NCBI GenBank assembly: GCA_003209565.1
Contig: QCQK01000004.1
Location: forward strand, 26,518 to 90,517
Reading direction: 5' to 3'
DNA: 64,000 nucleotides
Source of the DNA: Prochlorococcus sp. AG-449-J16
Lineage (GTDB): Bacteria; Cyanobacteriota; Cyanobacteriia; PCC-6307; Cyanobiaceae
A program made the translations under genes and the position numbers. Shown here in pieces: positions 43,690 to 52,823 of the stretch. How positions within the stretch are numbered: the first letter of the stretch is position 1; each line of letters opens with the position of its first letter. The notes beneath the pieces are model-generated. The model had not been told where the DNA came from. It worked only from the letters and a program-made list of their open reading frames with translations, and ran no database searches.

Positions 43690-44570
43690 TGTTGAAAATT
43701 TCATTCACTGATTTCTGGTATGGATTTCAAGAAGATAATAATATAATTACAAATATATTGAAAGAAATATTTGAAGAAGAAATTAAAATTACATTACCCC
43801 GCCAAGCTGATGTATGTTTTTTTACTATTTACGGTAAAAATCATAAAAGAATTCTCAGAAAATTCAGGGACAAGTCTTTTTTATTTCTAGGCGAAAATAT
43901 AAGACCTAATATCTTTGATGCACCATTTTCGCTTTCCGGAGATTTCAATAGTTACGGGGGGAAAAACATGAGACTACCCTTATGGTATTTGGAGATTGAT
44001 TGGTTCAATACGAATATTGGTACCGTTCGAATTGAAGATGTTGAACCAAAACTAGTTGAGAAAGGAACTTTCACAGCAGATGACTTTGCAAAAAAGAAAG
44101 ATTGTGTAGCCATCTTTAATAATCCTGAAGGTACTAGAATAGATATGTTTGAAAAACTAAAATCTATAATGTTAGTAGAAGCATATGGGAAACTATTTAA
44201 AAAAAGTTTTGACAATGGTTGGGATTACATACAAAAAATAAAAAAAATGGAAGATTATAAATTTAATTATTGTCCTGAAAATTCACTCTACCCTGGCTAT
44301 TATACGGAAAAATGTTTTCATGCAAAGGTTGCTGGTTGCATACCTATCTACTTTGCTGAAAGTTTTGTTATTAAGGACTTTAGGAAGGAATGTTTTATAA
44401 ACATGTATGATTATCTTGAGTTCGAAGATTTAGCGAAATTTCTTAAGGAGATAAAAAATGATTACCAATATCTTGCGAAGATTGCAAATGAGCCCCTACT
44501 TCACGAAATCCCAGATTTAAATAAAATTAAAAATTTTCTTTATAAATCAATTAAAAAGATTATTAATTAA
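43689..44570 (+). CDS. GT10 fucosyltransferase
   Basis: 293 residues. The GT10 (alpha-1,3/4-fucosyltransferase) signature is clear in NYCPENSLYPGYYTEKCFHAKVAGCIPIYFAE (about 196-227), which binds GDP-fucose. Upstream are FLFLGENIRPNIFDAPFSLSGD and PLWYLEIDWF. It should transfer L-fucose from GDP-fucose, which Gmd and Fcl of this island make, on to the surface glycan in the cytoplasm. Confidence 0.88.
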   Translation: MLKISFTDFWYGFQEDNNIITNILKEIFEEEIKITLPRQADVCFFTIYGKNHKRILRKFRDKSFLFLGENIRPNIFDAPFSLSGDFNSYGGKNMRLPLWYLEIDWFNTNIGTVRIEDVEPKLVEKGTFTADDFAKKKDCVAIFNNPEGTRIDMFEKLKSIMLVEAYGKLFKKSFDNGWDYIQKIKKMEDYKFNYCPENSLYPGYYTEKCFHAKVAGCIPIYFAESFVIKDFRKECFINMYDYLEFEDLAKFLKEIKNDYQYLAKIANEPLLHEIPDLNKIKNFLYKSIKKIIN

Positions 44571-44592
44571 AGCTAATTTAAATAATTCCCAT

Positions 44593-44652
44593 ATGTTTAA
44601 AACTCCATTACTTATTATTACTTTGAATAGGGAAAAAATACAAAAGTTATAA
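44593..44652 (+). pseudogene. 19-codon remnant of a glycosyltransferase 5' end
   Basis: ATG at 44593 encodes MFKTPLLIITLNREKIQKL and then stops. This matches the first 20 residues of the next gene (MFNTPILLIAWNRPEKVSKV). It is therefore a truncated copy of the 5' end of a related transferase, probably left from gene replacement or unequal recombination. It is too short to function. Confidence 0.65.
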
Positions 44653-44673
44653 TTAATAATTTATCAAATACAA

Positions 44674-45627
44674 ATGTTTAATACTCCTATTTTACTAATT
44701 GCTTGGAATAGACCAGAAAAAGTATCAAAAGTAATTAATGCTATAAAAAAGATTACTCCAAATAAAATTTACATAGCATGCGATGGTCCAATCCCAAACA
44801 ATGAATTAAATCAATTAAAAGTTAATGAGACGAGATCTACTATTAATAAAGAAATAAATTGGAAATGTAAATTAAAGAAATACTATAGAAAAAAAAATTA
44901 TGGTTGTAAAATAGCGGTTAGCGATGCTATAACTTGGTTTTTCAAAAACGAAACTTCCGGAATAATACTTGAGGATGATTGTGTACCACATATCGATTTC
45001 TTTTATTTTTGTGAAGAGATGCTCGAAAAATATAAAAATGATGAGAGGGTTTGGTGTATAAGTGCTCATAATATTTTTAGAGGTAGTAATAAAATTAAAT
45101 TCTCATACTATTTCAGTAAATATTTTCGTTGTTGGGGGTGGGCGACCTGGTCAAGATGTTGGAAAAGATATGATAGAGATATTAAAGATTGGCCTAATCT
45201 TAAAAAGCAAAAAATTCTTGAAAATATTTTTGATACTAAGAAAGAAATTAATTTCTGGGAGAAAACTTTTGATGGTTTGTTTTATAAATCTTTTCCTAAT
45301 ACATGGGATTATCAATGGACATATGCTTGTTTATTAAATTCTGGATTGACAATAATACCGAGAATTAATTTAATTTCAAATATAGGTTTTGACAAAGAAG
45401 CAACACATACTTTTATTGGAGAATCTGGTACTAATAATAAAGAATTGAATTTCAAAAAAAGTGGTATATTTCCATTATTACATCCGGACAAAATTTACAG
45501 AAATAAAAAAGCTGATAAAATTGTAGAAGCTTTATGCTACTCAGGTTATCCAATTTTTTCATTCTCATATATGAAATTTTTTATAAAAAAAATTTACTTC
45601 AAAATAAAATTATATTTCTGGCTATAG
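44674..45627 (+). CDS. GT-A fold glycosyltransferase (GT2/GNT-I-like)
   Basis: 317 residues. PILLIAWNRPEKVSKVINAI, IYIACDGPIPNN, a basic stretch, then GIILEDDCVPHIDFFYFCEEML with the metal-binding EDDC form a GT-A nucleotide-diphospho-sugar transferase. FRCWGWATWSRCWKRYDRDIKDWP is typical of a group of bacterial transferases distantly similar to eukaryotic GNT-I. The substrate is unknown. Confidence 0.8.
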   Translation: MFNTPILLIAWNRPEKVSKVINAIKKITPNKIYIACDGPIPNNELNQLKVNETRSTINKEINWKCKLKKYYRKKNYGCKIAVSDAITWFFKNETSGIILEDDCVPHIDFFYFCEEMLEKYKNDERVWCISAHNIFRGSNKIKFSYYFSKYFRCWGWATWSRCWKRYDRDIKDWPNLKKQKILENIFDTKKEINFWEKTFDGLFYKSFPNTWDYQWTYACLLNSGLTIIPRINLISNIGFDKEATHTFIGESGTNNKELNFKKSGIFPLLHPDKIYRNKKADKIVEALCYSGYPIFSFSYMKFFIKKIYFKIKLYFWL

Positions 45628-45653
45628 ATAGTTTATTGATTTATATTTAAGTA

Positions 45654-46898
45654 ATGAAAGTACTTCATATATCATCTTCAGACGGAGGAGGAGGAGCTGC
45701 TATAGCATCTCTCAGAATCCATTTATCACAAAGAAGAAATATCAAAAGTACTATGTTTGTAAGTAATAAAGTTAGTGGTTTTGAAGATGTCAATACTTTC
45801 AATTCAGATCTAATAAAGTTTTATACTTATGCAAAAACTGGTATAGGGAAAAAGATTTCTAAATTACAAGTTTCTGATAATAAAATTCTTCATTCAGTTT
45901 CATGCTTGCCTTGTTTTCTTGACAAATATATTAATAAAAGTAGCAATGATATTATAAATCTCCACTGGGTTCAGAATGAAATGTTGTCAATTGAGGCAAT
46001 TGGAAGAATTAAAAAACCATTGGTTTGGACACTTCATGATGCTTGGCCATTTTCAGGAAGTGAGCACTACCCTAAAGATTTTCTTGATCAAAGATTTATC
46101 AAAGGTTACAACAATAAAAATAAGCCAAAGGGGCATAAAAGATTTGATTTAGATAAATGGTGTTGGGATAGAAAGAAAAAAAATTGGAAAAAAAAAATGT
46201 ATATAATATGTCCGAGTAATTGGTTAGCTAATTGCGCTAAGAAATCTAATTTAATGCAATCTTGGGATATTAATGTTATTCCAAATACTTTAAATACTTC
46301 TAAATTTAAACCATGGCCAAAAAATATAGCTAGAAAATTATTTAAATTACCATTAGACAAAAAAATCATTCTTTTTGGAGCCATTGGCGGCACTCAGCAA
46401 TATATAAAAGGATGGGATTTACTCTCTAAATCGTTGGAATTTGTATATCAAGAGGTTCCAGATGCTGTAGCAGTGGTTTTTGGGGAATCTAAGAATAATA
46501 GTTGGGAATCAATGAATATTCCCTTATTTTTTCCTGGTAAACTTCATGACTCCGAATCATTATCAATGCTTTATTCTGCTGCAGATATTATGGTAGTGCC
46601 TTCTAGAATGGAGTCATTTGGTCAAACTGCGAGTGAGGCTTCGAGTTGTGGAACCCCAGTGATTGCATTTAATCATTCTGGACTTAAAGATATAATTTCA
46701 AATAATGTAACTGGATATTTAGTTCAACCATTTGATTATAAAAAATTATCAAATGCAATTATAAATCTTTTGAATAATAATGAGAAAAGAAAATTATTTC
46801 AAATTGCAAGCAGAAAAAAGGCTAAGCAAAGTTGGTCATATTCAGCAGTTTCAAAAATGTATTTAGAGTTATATGAAAGAGTATTAAAAGAAAACTAA
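45654..46898 (+). CDS. GT4-family glycosyltransferase
   Basis: 414 residues. It begins MKVLHISSSDGGGGAAIASLRIHLSQR, the WcaC-like glycine-rich N-terminus. NLHWVQNEMLSIEAI and LVWTLHDAWPFSGSEHYP are typical of this subgroup. The C-terminal donor domain has VVPSRMESFGQTASEASSCGTPVIAFNHSGLKDII (EX7E-type). The next gene (the polymerase) starts on the last base of its stop codon. Confidence 0.92.
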   Translation: MKVLHISSSDGGGGAAIASLRIHLSQRRNIKSTMFVSNKVSGFEDVNTFNSDLIKFYTYAKTGIGKKISKLQVSDNKILHSVSCLPCFLDKYINKSSNDIINLHWVQNEMLSIEAIGRIKKPLVWTLHDAWPFSGSEHYPKDFLDQRFIKGYNNKNKPKGHKRFDLDKWCWDRKKKNWKKKMYIICPSNWLANCAKKSNLMQSWDINVIPNTLNTSKFKPWPKNIARKLFKLPLDKKIILFGAIGGTQQYIKGWDLLSKSLEFVYQEVPDAVAVVFGESKNNSWESMNIPLFFPGKLHDSESLSMLYSAADIMVVPSRMESFGQTASEASSCGTPVIAFNHSGLKDIISNNVTGYLVQPFDYKKLSNAIINLLNNNEKRKLFQIASRKKAKQSWSYSAVSKMYLELYERVLKEN

Positions 46899-48001
46899 TG
46901 CAACTAAGTTTATATTTGTATTTATTATTAGCAATTTATGTAATTTTTTCTAAAAAAAAAGCTTTATCTATTATAGGTTGTATATTTTTCGGTATTTTCA
47001 TTTTTATTAGCAGAGACATTAATGCGGCTCCAGACTCAATACATTATCTAAATTTCTTTGTGAAAGATATCCGCGGATTAGGATCTTCAAAAACTTTCCT
47101 ATTTTATCAATATGGTCTGAAAAATATACTGTTATTACCAGGAATTATCGCTTATCATCTTACTACTTTTATCCCATTTTTCGTAATATCTTATATTTCA
47201 ATAAGATCAAAAATAGTCCTTCCAATTTTCTTTTTTGTTTCTTCAGAAGCATTTGCTGTACTGAGTTTTAATGCAATGAGGCAAGGACTAGCTATTTCAT
47301 TTTTTTTAATAATTATTTATTTTTACAAATATATATTTAATCTTGAATTCTTTAAGAACAAATCTCAATTTGAATTAATTTTTATTTTGGCGTTAAGCAT
47401 TGCTGCTTCATTGCATTCAACATTATTTGGATTCATTTTATTAATCTTAGGTTTCATTACATTAAATTATTTTTCTGAATTATTAATAGATTTTTTTAAA
47501 AAACTAATAATCAGTAAGAAATCTTTCCTAATAGTATTTACAACCATTTCGGGTTCCTTATTTTTTGTTTATCTCACAATCTTATCTAAAATACCTTTTT
47601 TAGCAAAAGCAACTTTTTATCTAACTAATAATGAAACTTACAATTCTGGAACTTTGGGATCCTTCTACAGACTTACTGTAATGATTTTCTTAATCTTGTA
47701 TCCTTATTTAAGAAAATATAATTACAGTATTAAAAATATAATAAAAAATTTAAGAACTGATAATTTTGTTTTTTATTCATTTATAAGCATTTTATCTTTG
47801 GCAACAATAGCTCCATTTGGAGCTCAATTATTTATTAGATTCTCATATTTTTATATAATACCAATTACATTTAATTTTCTGAATTGGAAAGAAAGAGATC
47901 CTTATATAGTAAATAATTCTACGATTACAAAACTTTTTATAGTTTTAGTAGGATTAATAACTTATTCTTCTGGAGCAATAGAAAATATTTTATATAAATG
48001 A
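46898..48001 (+). CDS. EpsG-family/O-antigen polymerase-like protein
   Basis: 367 residues with about ten membrane helices. SRDINAAPDSIHYLNFF early on (Asp-rich loop) and LSFNAMRQGLAISFFLIIIYFYK in the middle match EpsG/Wzy polymerases (the FNAxRQ motif). It would polymerise repeat units on undecaprenyl diphosphate. It is packed between transferases with 1- and 4-base overlaps. Confidence 0.8.
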   Translation: MQLSLYLYLLLAIYVIFSKKKALSIIGCIFFGIFIFISRDINAAPDSIHYLNFFVKDIRGLGSSKTFLFYQYGLKNILLLPGIIAYHLTTFIPFFVISYISIRSKIVLPIFFFVSSEAFAVLSFNAMRQGLAISFFLIIIYFYKYIFNLEFFKNKSQFELIFILALSIAASLHSTLFGFILLILGFITLNYFSELLIDFFKKLIISKKSFLIVFTTISGSLFFVYLTILSKIPFLAKATFYLTNNETYNSGTLGSFYRLTVMIFLILYPYLRKYNYSIKNIIKNLRTDNFVFYSFISILSLATIAPFGAQLFIRFSYFYIIPITFNFLNWKERDPYIVNNSTITKLFIVLVGLITYSSGAIENILYK

Positions 48002-48762
48002 AAATTTCAAGAAGTAACTTTATAGAAGAAGTAAATTTTATTACTCCATTTAAAGACAAATCATTAATTAAATTAGAAAGAACAATAAATTCACTTAAAA
48101 AAACAAATAAATTCTTTAAAGTTAAACACTTAATTATTTATGATTCTAGTTCTAAAAATCTTATCAATATCCTTCAAGAAAAAATTCTCTATGACAGGAG
48201 GGGATTTTATAACTTAATTTTAAAAGAGGCTAGCTCAAGTGGTATATATTCGGCAATTAATGAAGCCCTAGAAATAATCCCCAAGGAATCATATTATATT
48301 GTTTTAGGTGCTGGCGATTTAATTATAAATAACAAAGGTAAGTTGAAATATCCAAAAGAAAAAATAATCCTATTTCCATATATACTTTCAGAAGATATTA
48401 AAAAAGTATTTTATAGAAAAATAAGGCCAATATATAGTGGAATGCCATACTGCCATAATGCTATTGCCTACATAAATGATGGGAGCAGATATAACGAAAA
48501 ATTAAAAGTATCATCAGATTATGAGCACTTTATAAAATATATAAAATTTCATAAATTAAAAAAAGAAAATCTTGAAAAAAACTTGCAACAAAATCTAAAA
48601 ATTGAATTTGATTCAAAAGGCATAAGTTCTAAATCTAAGATAATTAAGAGTTTTGAAAATATGTTAATAATTTACAGTGAATTAGGTCTTATAAAAATCT
48701 TGCTATTTATTTGCCATAATTTTAAAAGAGTAATTTACAAAATTTGGATCGGGAGAAGGTAA
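47998..48762 (+). CDS. GT2-like glycosyltransferase
   Basis: 254 residues. VNFITPFKDKSLIKLERTINSLKK and KEASSSGIYSAINEALEIIPKESYYIVLGAGDLI match the WcaA/WcaE-like branch, where G(I/L)YDAMNxG...xG.GD replaces DxD. The C-terminus is basic and helical. It is coupled to the polymerase gene by an ATGA overlap. The linkage is unknown. Confidence 0.8.
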   Translation: MKISRSNFIEEVNFITPFKDKSLIKLERTINSLKKTNKFFKVKHLIIYDSSSKNLINILQEKILYDRRGFYNLILKEASSSGIYSAINEALEIIPKESYYIVLGAGDLIINNKGKLKYPKEKIILFPYILSEDIKKVFYRKIRPIYSGMPYCHNAIAYINDGSRYNEKLKVSSDYEHFIKYIKFHKLKKENLEKNLQQNLKIEFDSKGISSKSKIIKSFENMLIIYSELGLIKILLFICHNFKRVIYKIWIGRR

Positions 48763-49544
48763 GTTATATTATTCCCTTATGGTTCAAAACAGAATCTTGG
48801 GAAATTGAAGCAAGTTTAAATTCATTAAAAAGTGAATCTTCTCTAATTTCAGAAATCATAATAGTTTTTGATGGACATAAATCTTTTTCAAAGGAATTTA
48901 AGATTCCTGATGAATTCCTTAAAAAAATTATTTTTGTTTATTGTTTTATAAATAGAGGACCTGGAATTGCAAGAAATAAGGGTAGCATATTTTCAAAGAG
49001 TAAATATTTATTTTTCTTAGATTCTGGCGATCTTTCTTGCAAAAATAGAATCTCAAAAGAGTTAAGATATTTAAAAAAATATAATGCTGTATATGGAGAC
49101 ATAATTGAAAATTTACCAAATCAAACAAACCGAGTAAAAAAAGGATTGAAGAACTCATTAAAAGCTAAGAAAATAATAGCTTTTAGAAATCCATATAATA
49201 ATGTAACTTTAGCAATTAGGAAAAAAGATTTTTATTACCTAGGAGGTTTTTCAAGTTTAAGAGTTGGGGAAGATTGGATATTAGTAGGTAAAATTTTAAA
49301 AAACAAATTAAAAATTATTTCCATAGATCAAATTTTAGTAGAGGTAAATATAGGCTCTTCTTTTTTAGAAAGAAGAACCGGTATCAAAATTTTGAATGAT
49401 ATTTTTAAGTGTTTAAAAGAACTTAAAAAGATGCATATAATTAATTATTTTGATTATATTATTTCTTTATTTATCCAGGTAATTACAAGATTAATTCTCC
49501 CAAAAACAATTGTTAAAATTATTTATAAATTATTGAGGAATTAA
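48744..49544 (+). CDS. GT2-family glycosyltransferase
   Basis: 266 residues from TTG, overlapping the gene before by 19 bases. VSYIIPLWFKTESWEIEASLNSL, EIIIVFDGHKSFS, NRGPGIARNKGSIFSKSKYLFFLDSGDL (DxGD as the DxD equivalent) and LGGFSSLRVGEDWILVGKIL (ED motif) are all in order for GT2. The C-terminal hydrophobic helix may tether it to the membrane. The stop is immediately adjacent to the convergent WecA-like gene. Confidence 0.85.
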   Translation: MDREKVSYIIPLWFKTESWEIEASLNSLKSESSLISEIIIVFDGHKSFSKEFKIPDEFLKKIIFVYCFINRGPGIARNKGSIFSKSKYLFFLDSGDLSCKNRISKELRYLKKYNAVYGDIIENLPNQTNRVKKGLKNSLKAKKIIAFRNPYNNVTLAIRKKDFYYLGGFSSLRVGEDWILVGKILKNKLKIISIDQILVEVNIGSSFLERRTGIKILNDIFKCLKELKKMHIINYFDYIISLFIQVITRLILPKTIVKIIYKLLRN

Positions 49545-50468
49545 TTAAATGCTCTCCTTAAAAGGAGTTGCAAATTTTAATTCTAAAATTGCCCCTACAA
49601 ATATTGAAATTATTGAGCTTAAAATCATTATTGAAATCTGATTTATATATACTGAGAAAAACATTAAACATGTCAAAAAAATATAAATTGCTGATATTTT
49701 TGAATGACTCCAACCAGATTGATGAAGCCTTTGAAAAAGATGAGATTTGTGGGCTTTAAATATATTCTGACGTAAGTAAAATCTCCTTAAGACTGTTACT
49801 AAAGCGTCTGAAAATATTGGTAATGCTATTAAAAGATTTCGAAAACTATCATATATAGTAACTTGATTATATAAAATCAAAACAAATAAAGCGCCTAAAA
49901 ATGTACTTCCAACATCACCCATAAATACTTTTGCAGGTTGCCAATTAAAAATCAAAAAAGCCAATAAAGATCCACATAAAGAAAACAAGGTCAAATTAAA
50001 AGTTAAAGAAGCAAAGATTATTATCAAAAAAAAGCATCCTGCCAATAGACCATCTATACCATCCATGAAATTTGAGAAGTTTATAATTGCAGTTCCAAAA
50101 ATCAGAAGAAAAATAAAAATAAAGTAATCTTGAAAAGTAATTAATTGCTCATTCAAAAAAAGTGTATTTTTTAAAATCAAAATTACTGTAAGTAATTGCG
50201 CTAAATATCTTAACTTAGCTGACAATTTTACTCGATCATCAATTATGCCAATAACTGCTAATGGCAAACACATAAACCACTGAATATCATTCTGTAAAAA
50301 AGCAAATAGTAAAGTAGAAAATATAAATGAAATACCACCTGAACTTGCTTTAATAGTTGTATGAGAGCTTCTTTTATTTGGCTTATCTGGAGCATGAATT
50401 AATAGAAAAGGTATAGAAACCTTCAAAAAAATATAAGTAACAATAAATCCAAAAATTAATCCTTGCAT
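49545..50468 (-). CDS. WecA/WbpL-like polyprenyl-phosphate sugar-1-phosphate transferase
   Basis: 307 residues with about ten helices. The MraY/WecA hallmarks are PNKRSSHTTIKASSGGISFI, VIGIIDDRVKLSAKLRYLAQLL, NFSNFMDGIDGLLAGCFF, NWQPAKVFMGDVGSTFLGALF and KAHKSHLFQRLHQSGWSH (the WecA-type HIHH-like loop). It starts the glycan by putting a sugar phosphate on undecaprenyl phosphate. This marks the island as making a lipid-linked polysaccharide. Confidence 0.92.
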   Translation of the reverse strand: MQGLIFGFIVTYIFLKVSIPFLLIHAPDKPNKRSSHTTIKASSGGISFIFSTLLFAFLQNDIQWFMCLPLAVIGIIDDRVKLSAKLRYLAQLLTVILILKNTLFLNEQLITFQDYFIFIFLLIFGTAIINFSNFMDGIDGLLAGCFFLIIIFASLTFNLTLFSLCGSLLAFLIFNWQPAKVFMGDVGSTFLGALFVLILYNQVTIYDSFRNLLIALPIFSDALVTVLRRFYLRQNIFKAHKSHLFQRLHQSGWSHSKISAIYIFLTCLMFFSVYINQISIMILSSIISIFVGAILELKFATPFKESI

Positions 50469-50565
50469 TTATGAAGAAATTTTTATTAATAGAGTACTAT
50501 AATAAATCATCTAATTACTAAACTTAAATATTTTAAAAGTAGTGAAAAAAAAATGAAAATATCTT

Positions 50566-51657
50566 CTAATTTTTGACATTTTTAATTACTGGTTTGAAAA
50601 GAAATATCATTATATAAGGAATAAAACAAATAAAATATCTCATATGTGCTATTCCATAAAGATTTGGGAGAATTAAAGCAAAAGGAAGAAATAAATCGAA
50701 CCCATAATTTTTCCTATTACATATTATCCATTTTGTCATTTTTGATAAAGCAAATAGGTGGAATAACAAAAAAGAAAGTGTGATAATTATATTTAATTGC
50801 CCCGACGAAGCAATTTCTCTAGGTAAATTTAGACAATAAATTGCAATTGCCTCTCTTGCACCTAGCAATAAAAAAATATGAATTATTGGAGTAAGTAAAA
50901 ATGAAAAAATTGACGAAATTGAATCAGGAAAATTTTTCTCTATGAAAAATTCCTTTATTTGTGTTATCGAGTAGCATCCAAAGTTCTGAGTAAGAATATC
51001 TGCACCATAATTAAATTGAATTAAACTACAAATAAATAGTATTGTAGAAATAAAAATAATTACGAATTTATTATTAAATTTACCTAACTTTATATCTCTA
51101 ATTAAAGTACCAATTTGAATCCATGCCAATAACAATAATTGAGACCTAAAGAACGAACTTACGGTAGTTATTATTAATGCAGGATACTTTATTTTCTCAA
51201 AATTTAAGATTTTTTGAATTACTAATAAAGAAACTGGGATAATAGAAAATATCATGGTATCGAGTTTTAATGAATAGATGGCTAGATAAGGATGACAACC
51301 AATAAGTATGGAGTAAAAGTACGCAGATTTACTTTCTAGAACCCTATTAGCCAAAAAGATCCAGGGCAAAAGTGTAATTATTGAAAGTAAAAATGCACCA
51401 ATAATATAAATCGAAGTATTTGGATCAGTTGTATCTAAACCAAGAAACCTAACCAAATATGAGAACAAAAAATTTGGAGTATATAAACCCGAAGAAGCTT
51501 TTATGTAATATGATAAGTCTTTAGAAAATATTGTGAATTTTTGATCATAAATTGGTAAGAACCTTAAAATAAGTAGGCAAGTAAGTAATCTAGAAGATAA
51601 AAAAACTATAAATAAAGAAACAAAATTATTTTTTTTTAGTTTAAGATTATTATTCAA
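50566..51657 (-). CDS. multi-pass membrane protein, GT-C-like
   Basis: 363 residues with about nine to ten helices. An outer loop with KDLSYYIKASSGLYTPNFLFSYLVRFLG and the helix pair ...SKSAYFYSILIGCHPYLAIYSLKLDTMIFSIIPVSLLV resemble GT39/PMT-like GT-C transferases, but the DKPP-type motif is lacking. It overlaps the polyprenyl-phosphate GT2 gene by 8 bases. The two would fit a lipid-phosphate-sugar synthase plus user pair. The assignment is tentative. Confidence 0.55.
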   Translation of the reverse strand: MNNNLKLKKNNFVSLFIVFLSSRLLTCLLILRFLPIYDQKFTIFSKDLSYYIKASSGLYTPNFLFSYLVRFLGLDTTDPNTSIYIIGAFLLSIITLLPWIFLANRVLESKSAYFYSILIGCHPYLAIYSLKLDTMIFSIIPVSLLVIQKILNFEKIKYPALIITTVSSFFRSQLLLLAWIQIGTLIRDIKLGKFNNKFVIIFISTILFICSLIQFNYGADILTQNFGCYSITQIKEFFIEKNFPDSISSIFSFLLTPIIHIFLLLGAREAIAIYCLNLPREIASSGQLNIIITLSFLLFHLFALSKMTKWIICNRKNYGFDLFLPFALILPNLYGIAHMRYFICFIPYIMIFLFKPVIKNVKN

Positions 51658-52687
51658 AATTATTAATCTCCTTGAAAAAAATCGTATTTACTTTTATTCC
51701 TGATGCATAGTCGTAAAAAAGGAAAAGTGATATTGTTAAAGTTGCCAGTATGAAAGAACTTGTAAATGCAGTAGAAGTTCCAGCAGATACTAAAATTTCT
51801 TTTTTTACTTCAGGAATTATTCTGTTAAATAACAAAATTTGACATACTACAAAGTTTGATAATGCAATAATAATTAATAAAGTACCTAAATTAATTTTTA
51901 AAAAATATTTCCTGTAAATTCTTTTGAGAATTTCTTTTATCCAAAAGAAAAAAACAGGGATTATCATTGAAGGTGCATTCATTGATGAAGTCCAATCTTT
52001 GCCATAATTTGGATACATACAAAATTCATTTATATTTATTCCTAATTCGCTACATTTTGCAAGAATGCTACTTTCAAACAAATATCTATTTTCAATTTTT
52101 GTGCCATAATTCGGATTTAAAAGAAAAGAAGCTGTTTTTGAATCCATTCCAAAGAAGCCATTTGTAACATCAGAAAGATTTCTATAACCTAACGCTGATC
52201 TTGCTATAGGATCCATTAAAAGAGTTCCTACTTTTCTTAATAATGGAACTTTATTCTTTTTTATGCGAACTTTATATCTAGTACCCTTTGTCAAAAATAA
52301 TTGATATTTTGGCAACCTTATCATATATTCGATTAATTCAACTAAAAGTTTTGGAGGATGCTGTCCATCAGCATCAAGTTTTATCATAAAATCATATTTA
52401 TTTTTTAAAGCATATTTTATCCCTTTTAAAGTGGATGCCCCAACTCCTATATTTTTTTTATTGTGGATTATTTTTATAAAATCATTCTCAGATACATTTT
52501 TTAAGCTTTGTTCTGGGCAAGCATCATTAATAATTACAATTTTAAACTCAATTTTTTCTTTAATCATAGACAAATATTTTTGACAATCTTTTAAAACTAA
52601 ATTAATAAATTTGGAGGCTTTATAACAAGGAATAATTATTGCAACACTTGCTAAAAAATTTTTTTTATTTGAATCATAGTAATTCAT
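51650..52687 (-). CDS. GT2 dolichyl/polyprenyl-phosphate sugar synthase-like
   Basis: 345 residues. VAIIIPCYKASKFINLVLKDCQKYL, KNIGVGASTLKGIKYALKNKYDFMIKLDADGQHPP (DxD) and KGTRY are in the order of DPM1/GtrB-type GT2. Two C-terminal hydrophobic helices (NLGTLLIIIALSNFVVCQILLF; FTSSFILATLTISLFLFYDYA) anchor it. It charges polyprenyl phosphate with a sugar for transfer outside the membrane, possibly by the adjoining GT-C-like protein. Confidence 0.85.
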   Translation of the reverse strand: MNYYDSNKKNFLASVAIIIPCYKASKFINLVLKDCQKYLSMIKEKIEFKIVIINDACPEQSLKNVSENDFIKIIHNKKNIGVGASTLKGIKYALKNKYDFMIKLDADGQHPPKLLVELIEYMIRLPKYQLFLTKGTRYKVRIKKNKVPLLRKVGTLLMDPIARSALGYRNLSDVTNGFFGMDSKTASFLLNPNYGTKIENRYLFESSILAKCSELGININEFCMYPNYGKDWTSSMNAPSMIIPVFFFWIKEILKRIYRKYFLKINLGTLLIIIALSNFVVCQILLFNRIIPEVKKEILVSAGTSTAFTSSFILATLTISLFLFYDYASGIKVNTIFFKEINNFE

Positions 52688-52823
52688 ACTTAAAAATATT
52701 TAATAAAAAAGACAAAATTCCAAATAGAGCATTTCTAATATAAATATTTACTTTGATCGAATTTTATCTTACCATTATTAAGTCCACAAAAATGTTAAAA
52801 GAAATAATATATTTTTTAGGTAT

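Noticed and set aside
45062-45337. 91-residue plus-strand ORF in another frame of a glycosyltransferase gene
   Set aside because: It is entirely within the GT-A transferase, whose motifs are intact in its own frame.
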